Shown: positions 8,269 through 16,536 of the stretch, piece by piece
How positions within the stretch are numbered: the first letter of the stretch is position 1
Layout: each line of letters opens with the position of its first letter
Assembly (NCBI GenBank): GCA_964537245.1
Contig: CAZHZL010000019.1
Coordinates: 1-36,035 of the forward strand
Reading direction: 5' to 3'
Length of the DNA: 36,035 nucleotides
Source: UMGS1840 sp964537245
GTDB lineage: Bacteria > Bacillota > Clostridia > UMGS1840
Translations under genes and position numbers: made by a program
The notes under the pieces: model-generated
Database searches by the model: none
Told to the model about the DNA's origin: nothing
The model's input: the letters and a program-made list of their open reading frames with translations, nothing else

Positions 8269-10194
8269 TTATCTGAGTGTTTTCAGGTCGTCAGCTATTT
8301 TTTTGAACATATCATAAGCCGTTTCGTGTCCTGCCGGATAATTTCTGATAAGCCATAACCGCTTGAATTCTTCTCTCATTTTTAATATTTCATCTGCAGT
8401 TTTTTCTGCTTTTTCAATATGCTCATCACAGATAGAATCATTCAGATAATAATACTGAAAAACAAGAGCCTCTTCCATTAGTATTACCATCTTCACATTG
8501 CACTTCATTTCTTCTATGGCAAGACACGTTAATTCATCTTCACCAATTGCCTCTTCAAGCTCGCTGAGGATTCCTTCCATATAAGTTATTACACTTCTAT
8601 AATACTCAGGTCCGATTTTTTTCATAAGAACACGAGGAAAATTGATTCTGTCGGCGCCGATATTGCCTGCCATATAGAGCTCATAGCAACGGGTAGTAGT
8701 GCCAATGTTTTCACCTTCTATATAACGGTAGTTTCCCATTCTGTATAAAAGGTCTCCGAGTTTTTTATTTTTGCAGTTGAATATAACATAGTTGAGATAA
8801 TCTATGGCAGTATACTGAAAAGTATGCGCAACGAATTCGTTTGTCCAGTTGGAATCCATCATATATTCCCATTTTGAATATGTGTCGTCATATTCACTTG
8901 CAATAGTATCATCGCTGTTCCAACCGTAGCATGCCCCTACTATAAATCCGAAAAAGCTTATAGGCTGAAATTGAGGGTTTCCTGCATCTCCCCAGTCTGT
9001 AACCTGAATTCCTACTGCATTTTTAAAACTATTTACAATATATGCCGCATTTCTTATATTGTAAAGGGCATTTTCCGTTCTTCCCGTAAATGAACACCAG
9101 TTTGAGGTTCCGCAGTTAATTATGAAGGCTTTATTCTGAGCATCTACTTCGGGAGAATGCTTATCATAATATTTTTCATAAGCATTATAGCCCCATATCA
9201 TAGTTATGGCATCATCAGGCATTTTTTCCCAGATATGCGGATATTTATAAAGCATATCCGCCGCATATATTACTTTTTTATTATATTTTTTCTTTGCAAG
9301 AGCACTTACCTTAAGTAAAAAATCCAAAAACAGATTTTCCACTCCTGCCTTTTCTGCAGCATCTTTTGTCTTTCCTGTCCCCAATTCACCAACTTCATCA
9401 AAGCCAATTATAACATAGTCTGATGAAAAACAAGGCAAAATGCAATCATATATTTTTTCAACGAGCTCAATGCTTCGCGGATCGAGAGGATTAAGTGAAT
9501 TTCCACCACCGTCCTCAGGAATGCCCAAATCTCTCAGTTCTTCCTTTCTGAGCCAGTTGCCCATATGTCCGAATGAAGCCTGGAAAGGAATAAGCTTCAT
9601 ATACCTTTCGTTGCAGAATTCATCAAGCTCTTTTATTTCTTCGGGCATCAGTACCCTTTCACCATTATAAAACTGCGGAAAATTGCTGTAGTAAAAGCTA
9701 AAGGATTCAAAATAAAGTATATATTCATTATACTTCATATCGGAAAGAAGCTGTACCATATTTTTAAGTTCCTGAAGCTTAGGCTTTCTGAATCTGAAGT
9801 CAAACTGTGCCTGACGTATTTTTATATCAGGCTTATCATACACAAATACGCATAAGATTTCTCCGCATTGTCTGTAAATCTGCTTCAATGTCGTCAGTGC
9901 ACGAAATACCCCCATCGGTTTTCCTGCTGTTATACAGATTTTATCTTCACTGACCTCAATCCTATGCTCTTCATCTTCAAAATCGGAATTTTTCATAAAA
10001 ATTATATCTGAATCTGATGAGGCTGACATTTCGACTTTCCTACCGGTAAAATCAGAAAGCTCGCGGATTTCATTTTTAAAATCATTTTTAAAAAAACTGT
10101 CCGTATATATAGACACAATGTCGCCTCTGAATTTATAGCTGCCTGACTTCCATTCAACTTTTTTAGGTATCGGTACTAATATTGGTTTTCTCAT
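8269..10194 (-). CDS. GH20-type glycosidase (beta-N-acetylhexosaminidase family), copy A
   Basis: This 641-residue protein starts with a GH20b-like domain (about 1-125, beginning PILVPIPKKVEW and including KPMGVFRALTTLKQI) followed by a TIM barrel. The paired catalytic acids expected for substrate-assisted GH20 catalysis are at Asp266-Glu267 in VIIGFDEVGELG. Other barrel features are PFQASFGHMG (203-212) and VTDWGDAGNPQ near 400. A helical C-terminal region follows. No signal peptide is present, so hexosamine would be removed in the cytoplasm. The segment KYNEYILYFE (154-163) stands where many GH20 enzymes have a His-containing strand, so specificity may differ from ordinary hexosaminidases. 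AAGGAAGG lies upstream; a nearer out-of-frame ATGAGAAAATGA gives only a three-codon frame. Confidence 0.75.
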   Translation of the reverse strand: MRKPILVPIPKKVEWKSGSYKFRGDIVSIYTDSFFKNDFKNEIRELSDFTGRKVEMSASSDSDIIFMKNSDFEDEEHRIEVSEDKICITAGKPMGVFRALTTLKQIYRQCGEILCVFVYDKPDIKIRQAQFDFRFRKPKLQELKNMVQLLSDMKYNEYILYFESFSFYYSNFPQFYNGERVLMPEEIKELDEFCNERYMKLIPFQASFGHMGNWLRKEELRDLGIPEDGGGNSLNPLDPRSIELVEKIYDCILPCFSSDYVIIGFDEVGELGTGKTKDAAEKAGVENLFLDFLLKVSALAKKKYNKKVIYAADMLYKYPHIWEKMPDDAITMIWGYNAYEKYYDKHSPEVDAQNKAFIINCGTSNWCSFTGRTENALYNIRNAAYIVNSFKNAVGIQVTDWGDAGNPQFQPISFFGFIVGACYGWNSDDTIASEYDDTYSKWEYMMDSNWTNEFVAHTFQYTAIDYLNYVIFNCKNKKLGDLLYRMGNYRYIEGENIGTTTRCYELYMAGNIGADRINFPRVLMKKIGPEYYRSVITYMEGILSELEEAIGEDELTCLAIEEMKCNVKMVILMEEALVFQYYYLNDSICDEHIEKAEKTADEILKMREEFKRLWLIRNYPAGHETAYDMFKKIADDLKTLR

Positions 10195-10217
10195 TTTCTC
10201 ATTTTCCTTCCTTTCTG

Positions 10218-12866
10218 TTATTTTATCGTCTTGCCTGTAAATATGCAGGTAACCTGTGCTCTTGGAGTAGTCTGATTAAGCGGTTTTGCAGTAAGCTCAA
10301 GGGTAAAATCACCTTTCGGAACAGTCAGACTTCCGTAAAAATTAATTTCCTTTTCGTTTGTGTATCGGTCGATTACTTTTGCACATTTTCCGTCAAACTC
10401 GATAAAATCTGTGCTCATAAGCTCACATTCAAAGGTCAGTTTTTCATCCCCCATTGTAACTGTGGGATTTTTTAAAACCTCATAAATGTGCTTGACAGCT
10501 TCAATACTGCTCATTTTTACACCACTCATATCTCCTGTTGTCGCAACTTCAATACTGCTTACTCTGTCGTGGTGGAAGCCTGAACGGTAAATTGCATAGA
10601 ACTTTTCATTTTCGTCAAACGGATATTCATGTCTTTCTCCGTTGTCACACTCAAGTAGCACAAAGTCTCTCCAGCCTTCAAAATCAGTATCAATCACATA
10701 TTCCATAAAGCCTCTTTCGCTGTTTGATGCACATCGCATTTTTATGGAAATTGCGCTGTTTTTCTTAGAATTTCCAAGTACCGATACTTTAACGGCAAGC
10801 TTATCGGAATAATCAGTTTCGGGAAAGCTTCTGAAAAGCTCTTGCGTGATAAGCTCTTTATCTTTATCAAGAGAAAGAAGTGTAGTCGGATTTGAATTAT
10901 CCGAAGACATAAATGCTTCTATTCTTATAAAAGGTGTCTGATTTTCAAAAGGATTTGAAAATTCGGCTTTATTTCTTTTTTCATCATTTAAGTCGGAAAG
11001 CTTTTTATACTGAACATCTTTTTCTTTAAAATAATATTTTCCGTCTTCCGAGGTTAAATGATATTCCCATTTTCCGTTTCTGATTTTTTCTAAATATTCT
11101 TCTTTAAAATATCTCTGTTTTCTTAAATCATCGTATTTTCTGTATATAGCTATATTTCTCTGTGCGCCTTTTTTGGTCTTATAATTATCATAAGAGAAAA
11201 GCTCGGCATAAACAACACTGAAATTATACATAACAGCCAGTGAACCCATATGCTCTATTTCATCCTTATGATGATACTTTGTATGCTCATTTCCGGGATA
11301 TTTGTCCGTCTCGGGATAAAACCAGTACCACCCGAGCGTGGGCGCAGAGTACCTGTCTATAAAGTTTTTATTGTCCTCTGCATGAATTTTATTCCACGTT
11401 CTATATCCCCTGTAGGGTGTATCATAAGCACCTATTCTGCCTCTGCCTGCCCATATTGACGGATACAGAGTTGAATATTCGATTAACGGGTCTTTATCGC
11501 AGTATTTTAAGATTTCGCAAACAAACATCGCACCGTAGTACCATATCTCGTCTGTATCACAATGCATTGTTACTCCGTCAATTGCATCTAAATAAATCAT
11601 GGAAAATCCGCCCTCGTTGAAGGTTTCTGCGGTATTTCTTGCTATTTTAAGATAAAGCTCTGAACCCGGAACAGGACATATTCCATGGTAGTATCCGTCT
11701 AAATGAAGAATTTTTTCGCCTTTTTTATGAGCTGATGCCTTAGTCCCTGCCCAGCCTCTTTTTACTGCCTTAAAGCCGTTATCATCATTTTCAAATTTTA
11801 TTATTTCTTCGCCGATAAGTATAAAAGGAGTTGTGCGGATGAAAAATCCGTAGTCTCTTTCAACGTCCTTTGTACTTTCTTCAGTCGGGAGAAAATCAGT
11901 ATTTTCATCTATATCATCTTTTAAGGTAAAGGTTTCCAAAACGGAAATATCCTTATGATTTTCCACATCGGATAATATCGGCTCACACTCATAATCAATA
12001 TAGAAGGAATATGTATGAAGTCCTGATGTCATACCGTTTTCATTTAGTACATCGGAAACGTATTTTTTAAATTCAGAAGCGTTTTTGTGTTTTGAAAATT
12101 TAAAATCACCCTGTCTGTATGAAAGTAAATTTTCTTTATCAGAATTCACATCTTTATGAAAATCTATCTGATCAACTCCGATTGATTTATAAAACTCAAT
12201 ATTATTCTTTATGTATTCTTTTGAGGTGTCAAACTGCAAGATGTAATTTGAAAAATTGATTTTTGCATCTCTGCCCCATGCACCGCCTATTTGAGACACT
12301 AATCCGTAATTTTTATCAATTGTAAGAGAAGCTTTTTTTATAATTGCTTTCTGCTCTTTTATCGGAGCAACAATAAGCGCAAATCTTGCATTTTTATCTC
12401 TTAAATGGCGGATAACCTCGCCTTTTGCTTCTAAGTCCTTACAATCGGGATAAAAGCAAGGATTCGTCCAATAAGTAAGAGCAATTCCACAGCCGCCTGT
12501 GTTAGATTTATCCATACAGTCGCAATCAAATTTTATATTTGCCATTATAAGCTTATACGCTTTTTCGGGAAGATTACTAAGAAGCTCAAATGCAAAATAA
12601 TCTTCATATACTTCGAGCTTTATTTTAAAATCTCCGATTTTTGTTTTTACCGTTAAAATATCGCCTGAAAGCTCTGTGTTTTCAGGAATGATTATCGTTT
12701 CCTTATCGTTTTTTATAAGAGAGAAGAAATGCACTTCTTCTCCCTTTATATCTTTATTTTCTTTTTTTGCAAGTAATCTCTGAATCTTTGTATCTTTTTT
12801 TGAAAATTCAACTGTGCAAAAGCTGTTTTCCAAATAAATGTTTCCGTTTTTTTCAAATATAGCCAT
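10218..12866 (-). CDS. Unclassified glycoside-hydrolase-like protein with mutarotase-like and TIM-barrel domains
   Basis: I recognise no named family for this 882-residue cytoplasmic protein. From the ATG at 12866, residues 1-210 look like a beta-sandwich. A probable TIM barrel runs from about 215 to 600, with GVDQIDFHKD (230-239), GLHTYS (282-287), GGFSMIYLDAIDG (419-431) and GWYWFYPETD further on. A beta-rich C-terminus follows. Asp427 or Asp430 in YLDAID is a candidate nucleophile by analogy with retaining barrel hydrolases. Inserted near 337-390 is a small domain with the pattern IG-E-I, VKRGWAGT and AHKKG. The open frame extends to a GTG at 12875, but that GTG abuts the GGAGG, while the ATG at 12866 has ideal spacing. 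Neighbours are GH20 and a secreted beta-helix protein. Confidence 0.6.
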   Translation of the reverse strand: MAIFEKNGNIYLENSFCTVEFSKKDTKIQRLLAKKENKDIKGEEVHFFSLIKNDKETIIIPENTELSGDILTVKTKIGDFKIKLEVYEDYFAFELLSNLPEKAYKLIMANIKFDCDCMDKSNTGGCGIALTYWTNPCFYPDCKDLEAKGEVIRHLRDKNARFALIVAPIKEQKAIIKKASLTIDKNYGLVSQIGGAWGRDAKINFSNYILQFDTSKEYIKNNIEFYKSIGVDQIDFHKDVNSDKENLLSYRQGDFKFSKHKNASEFKKYVSDVLNENGMTSGLHTYSFYIDYECEPILSDVENHKDISVLETFTLKDDIDENTDFLPTEESTKDVERDYGFFIRTTPFILIGEEIIKFENDDNGFKAVKRGWAGTKASAHKKGEKILHLDGYYHGICPVPGSELYLKIARNTAETFNEGGFSMIYLDAIDGVTMHCDTDEIWYYGAMFVCEILKYCDKDPLIEYSTLYPSIWAGRGRIGAYDTPYRGYRTWNKIHAEDNKNFIDRYSAPTLGWYWFYPETDKYPGNEHTKYHHKDEIEHMGSLAVMYNFSVVYAELFSYDNYKTKKGAQRNIAIYRKYDDLRKQRYFKEEYLEKIRNGKWEYHLTSEDGKYYFKEKDVQYKKLSDLNDEKRNKAEFSNPFENQTPFIRIEAFMSSDNSNPTTLLSLDKDKELITQELFRSFPETDYSDKLAVKVSVLGNSKKNSAISIKMRCASNSERGFMEYVIDTDFEGWRDFVLLECDNGERHEYPFDENEKFYAIYRSGFHHDRVSSIEVATTGDMSGVKMSSIEAVKHIYEVLKNPTVTMGDEKLTFECELMSTDFIEFDGKCAKVIDRYTNEKEINFYGSLTVPKGDFTLELTAKPLNQTTPRAQVTCIFTGKTIK

Positions 12867-12893
12867 TTTAGTCACCCTCCGAAAAAGTATTTT

Positions 12894-14765
12894 TTATCTG
12901 TATAATCCTGCTGTAAATGAGCTGTTGTTTTCCAATACACCGCCATATGTGCGTGCAAATTCAGAGAAAGATATATCAGGTGTATTAAATAAAATATTGC
13001 CCGTAGCTTCATTGTTTTTAGGATATCCTATCGTGGTATCTCCGTTTTCATATTCTTCATTTAAAGCTGTAAGCTCCTCATAATGAGAAAGCCATAAATC
13101 ACTCTTTAAAACATCTGACATATAGCTTTCGGCATCAAAGCTCTCCAAACCTGAAATATTTATTACCTTTAAGCTCGTGTTGCAGTTAAAGAATTTATTA
13201 TTGTTAAGATTATTGTCTCTTCCACCGTGAACGAGCACACCGCTGTTGCAATATGCAAATAAATTTCCTTCAGCAGTTTCACCGCCAAGCCCGTCATCAA
13301 AGTATATGCAATGCGCACCGGAACCAAAAATTCCGTATATATCATGGAAGAAGTTATTTGTGATTTTATTTCCTCTTACAACCCAGCTGTTACCTGAATA
13401 TATAGCTCCTGCATCGGAAGCATAAAGACATGCATAAGAAATCTCATTATTATCAATTAAATTATCGTTTCCACCATATCGTATTGCATCCTCAGGAAAA
13501 TTGGAAAGCTTTGAGTTTTTAACTGTATTTCCGCAGCCTGTGAGCCTTACTCCGAAAAGTCCTGTTTTTGAGGTTATACCGCAGTTTTCAATGATACAAC
13601 CGTCAACAACGTTTTCGCCTCTTATAAGCTCAGAGGATGTACCACCCGATATAGTAATACCCGTTCCACCGATATTTTTTATTCCGCAATTTTCTATTAA
13701 AATATTTGTACATCCGCTGTCAAGCGTAATGCCGTTTCCCATAACATTTCTGACCGTACATCCTGAAAATACTACATTATCACAGCCTGCAAGACTGATT
13801 GCATCTGCGCCCTTTGTATTTTCAAATATTATATCGGTAAATGTCATATTTTTTACGTTTTTAAGACTTACTAAAGAATTATCAAGTATTGAAACGGTAT
13901 ATTCCTCCACATCTTCATACGGATAGAAATATAAAATATTATTTTCTCTGTCTATATAATATTCGCCTTCTTCATCAAGCTCCTCTACTACGTTATAAAA
14001 ATAAAACTGCTGATTTCTTGTTGCTATATGTGAGTTGTTTTTTTCTGAGAAGGTAACTGTTTTATTTTCGCTGTCAAATGAAGAAACGGTGTGCTTTGTC
14101 CACATCCAGTAATATTGAAGCGGAATTTCAGCTTTTATTTCAGAAGGGTTTTCCCAGGAATAAATTTTTTCATCAGAAACCATTATTGAGATATTTTCTG
14201 ACTTTGATGAATAATTTCTGCCTTCAATTTTAAGCATCTCATCGTTTACATCAGGGTAGCGTGCAAGTCTTAAAGCTTTATCACCGCCTGTAACTTCAAG
14301 TGCAACATAATCTGAAATATCCCCTGCTGTAGCACCGATTTCACTAAGTGAAAGCTCCTTTATATTTTCAACTGCACTTTCATCAAATTTATCCGTCATT
14401 TCTTCCGATACAGCATAAGTATCAGATAAACTGAAGCTTACACCACCCGTAAAAACGACTGTATCTTTTTCGTATGCACAGAATGAAATAACCTTATTTC
14501 CGTCTGCAGAGTCAACTCTGTTGAAGCTTATAGTTTCAGAAAACGGATATTCTCCGGGAAGCAGATAAATAAGATAATCTCCTGCTCCCGAAGTGTTGAT
14601 TTTTGTTTTAACCTTTGAAAAGCTTGTCGGATTTTCAAAAGAAGATGTATTTACCGGTGCAGTACCGTCAGGTGAAACATAATATACAGTCTGTCCTTCT
14701 GCACACACCGGAAGCGATAACATCAAAAAGCATAATAAAGCTATTATAAATTCTTTAATTTTCAT
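12894..14765 (-). CDS. Secreted right-handed beta-helix protein (GH141/polysaccharide-lyase-like), copy 1
   Basis: This 623-residue protein has a signal peptide (about 1-24) and then the N-terminal cap typical of large beta-helix carbohydrate enzymes, TVYYVSPDG (26-34) with PGEYPFSETI (70-79). ALRLARYPD (164-172) and EYYIDRENNILYFYPYED (268-285) are recurrent in this superfamily. From about 295 to 540 there are many beta-helix coils with asparagine ladders. DAGAIYSG (451-458) and CIYFDDG (486-492) are the best active-site candidates, supplying Asp451 and Asp490/491, and recur in the larger paralogue at 23078-26638. The layout resembles GH141, but secreted lyases share it. It should act outside the cell on polymer. 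The start follows AAAGAAAGGA. Confidence 0.75.
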   Translation of the reverse strand: MKIKEFIIALLCFLMLSLPVCAEGQTVYYVSPDGTAPVNTSSFENPTSFSKVKTKINTSGAGDYLIYLLPGEYPFSETISFNRVDSADGNKVISFCAYEKDTVVFTGGVSFSLSDTYAVSEEMTDKFDESAVENIKELSLSEIGATAGDISDYVALEVTGGDKALRLARYPDVNDEMLKIEGRNYSSKSENISIMVSDEKIYSWENPSEIKAEIPLQYYWMWTKHTVSSFDSENKTVTFSEKNNSHIATRNQQFYFYNVVEELDEEGEYYIDRENNILYFYPYEDVEEYTVSILDNSLVSLKNVKNMTFTDIIFENTKGADAISLAGCDNVVFSGCTVRNVMGNGITLDSGCTNILIENCGIKNIGGTGITISGGTSSELIRGENVVDGCIIENCGITSKTGLFGVRLTGCGNTVKNSKLSNFPEDAIRYGGNDNLIDNNEISYACLYASDAGAIYSGNSWVVRGNKITNNFFHDIYGIFGSGAHCIYFDDGLGGETAEGNLFAYCNSGVLVHGGRDNNLNNNKFFNCNTSLKVINISGLESFDAESYMSDVLKSDLWLSHYEELTALNEEYENGDTTIGYPKNNEATGNILFNTPDISFSEFARTYGGVLENNSSFTAGLYR

Positions 14766-14800
14766 ATCATTTTTTCCTTTCTTTATTCTTAATAATTCAA

Positions 14801-16396
14801 TTAATTACTTCCGCGTATTGTGAGAACATAGCTGCCGCTTAATATATCATCACTTATATTCACGCTTCCTAAAGGAATTTCTTTTTCAAAAGAAGTATCA
14901 TTTTTTAAATTTATCTGATCAAAATAAAGTGTTCTTTCTGATGCATCGGTTATTTTAAGTGTAACTCTTTTTTTATCGGTCTCATTGCAGGAAATACAAA
15001 GCTTTCCTTCTTTTACGTATGCTTCTGAAAGCTCAATTGAGCTATCGAGAGTTATAATATTAAGCTCTTTTTCGCCTTCATATAAAAATGCACTGTGAAG
15101 CGGTTTCATTCCGCTTTCATCATCCCATATATATGCTTTTATATATGAAACGCCTTTTCCGCTTATGGAAAGCTTAAGAGTGTCCTTTGATTCTTTTTTT
15201 ATAGAAAAATCTGAGCTTGAAATGCTTTTTAATGCTCCGCCTGAAGTATATGCACACATTATAAGTGACACTTTGGCATCATAATATGAGCTGTTTAAAA
15301 CATCAACATTTATATCAACCGCAGAATTTTCTATATCAATATCAAAGTCAGCATCGGAAAAGCTGAGAGGATGTCCCTTATAATAGCCTATATTATCATT
15401 TTTAAGCTTATTTAATATATATTCACTTTCGTATTCGCTCAAATTAAGTGCAGAAAGGTCATATGAAAAATCTCCGTTTATACGCACTTTATCACCAAAA
15501 ACAGGATAAAAAACAATATTTCCCGGATTTTTATATGAAGATATTTCAGAATATGTATAATTTTCATCTAAGCTGTATTCGCCCTCCATAAGCATTACAT
15601 ATACATTCTGATTATCAACTGTTTTTAAGGCTTTTGCTTTTTCGTATGCTTTATCGGGAGTTTTAAGAGGATTTTCTTTTGTTCCTTCGTTTTCATCGTT
15701 CCCTGACGGTGAAACGTAGATATATGTATCATCTGCAGTAAGCTTTATATTATCAAGCGTAAGATAATTAAATGCATACCATCCGCCCTGAGAGGTAAAT
15801 GATACCTTTGAAAGAGTATCGGAGGGAAGCGGAAATTCACTTGTACCGTCTGAATATTTTAAAAGTGTTTCGCCTTCTCCTTTATCATAATATATACTAT
15901 AAGTATTTTTTTCAAGATCAAGCACTGCTTTAAATTTGTATTCTACATTACATTCCAAAGTAAAATCGGCAAATTTGAATGCATCTGTAAAGCTGTTTCC
16001 GTTATATAAAGCACCGCTGTAAAACTTCAGAAGGCTTTTTGTGTTTCCGCTTTTATCGGTTATAGCAGGAAATCCGTATGGAGTATAGGGGTTGGTATTT
16101 TCTCCGAAAAGAACATCAAAGCTTAAAAAAGCTTTTTTTCCGATAACACTTGGTGAAAGCGATAAAGAAATATCAAAGTCATTTTTATTCCACGTTGTGC
16201 CTTTTGATACTTTTAAAGCGCCGTCCGTTGCTTCCAAAGAAAAATCGCTCGGAATATTATAAGAAAATACCTCCGACAGCTTATTGTCATCAAAATTTTC
16301 TTCAACCGGCAAAAATGCCGCCTCAGCACACACTGCAAAAAAAGCGCTGAAAAGAATAACAAAAATTAAATTAAATATTTTTTTCATTTTTTTCAT
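14801..16396 (-). CDS. Secreted beta-sandwich protein with an orphan beta-helix cap
   Basis: Starting at the ATG at 16396, which has AAAGGAG upstream, this 531-residue protein begins with a clear signal peptide (MKKMKKIFNL...AEA, cleavage near 26). The frame runs 19 codons further upstream, but that extension would bury the signal. Residues 30-218 look like a laminin-G-like jelly roll. Residues 225-310 (YIYVSPSGNDENEGTKENPL, then EGEY and VRINGDF) match the N-terminal cap of the beta-helix enzymes, but no helix coils follow. Residues 350-436 form a sandwich module ending AYIWDDESGMKPL, shared with two other proteins here, and a last beta domain ends the protein. No catalytic motif is visible; glycan binding or structure is inferred. 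Confidence 0.72.
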   Translation of the reverse strand: MKKMKKIFNLIFVILFSAFFAVCAEAAFLPVEENFDDNKLSEVFSYNIPSDFSLEATDGALKVSKGTTWNKNDFDISLSLSPSVIGKKAFLSFDVLFGENTNPYTPYGFPAITDKSGNTKSLLKFYSGALYNGNSFTDAFKFADFTLECNVEYKFKAVLDLEKNTYSIYYDKGEGETLLKYSDGTSEFPLPSDTLSKVSFTSQGGWYAFNYLTLDNIKLTADDTYIYVSPSGNDENEGTKENPLKTPDKAYEKAKALKTVDNQNVYVMLMEGEYSLDENYTYSEISSYKNPGNIVFYPVFGDKVRINGDFSYDLSALNLSEYESEYILNKLKNDNIGYYKGHPLSFSDADFDIDIENSAVDINVDVLNSSYYDAKVSLIMCAYTSGGALKSISSSDFSIKKESKDTLKLSISGKGVSYIKAYIWDDESGMKPLHSAFLYEGEKELNIITLDSSIELSEAYVKEGKLCISCNETDKKRVTLKITDASERTLYFDQINLKNDTSFEKEIPLGSVNISDDILSGSYVLTIRGSN

Positions 16397-16474
16397 AAAT
16401 GTATCTCCTTTTTTATCCAAAATTTTTAACAGCAAAAAATTTATATTTCCCACTATTAAATACTTTGGCTGAAT

Positions 16475-16501
16475 CGGGGCAATTTTTTAAATATTGCCCC
16501 G
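16475..16501. other. Intergenic stem-loop
   Basis: A perfect 9-bp stem (cggggcaat at 16475-16483 with its complement at 16493-16501) and a 9-base AT-only loop lie in the largest gap inside the leftward operon (140 bases). No T-tract follows directly in the leftward direction, so it is not a standard terminator. It could stabilise or separate mRNA segments. Confidence 0.55.
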
Positions 16502-16536
16502 AAATACAACCTTTTTTTAAAAGAAACGAAAATTAA

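Noticed and set aside
12867..12875. GTG start for the 885-residue version of the TIM-barrel protein
   Set aside because: This GTG abuts the GGAGG ribosome binding sequence, leaving no spacing; the ATG nine bases further on has correct spacing.
13501..13926. A 141-residue rightward open frame, the longest antisense to the beta-helix gene
   Set aside because: It is wholly inside a well-supported leftward gene, lacks a ribosome binding site and has no recognisable domain.
16397..16453. Upstream ATG giving 19 more residues for the orphan-cap protein
   Set aside because: It would place a polar segment before the signal peptide and lacks a ribosome binding site, whereas the ATG at 16396 has AAAGGAG in place.
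16475..16501. The intergenic stem-loop as a transcription terminator
   Set aside because: There is no T-tract immediately after the stem in the leftward direction, and the downstream genes have no clear promoter of their own in the gap.
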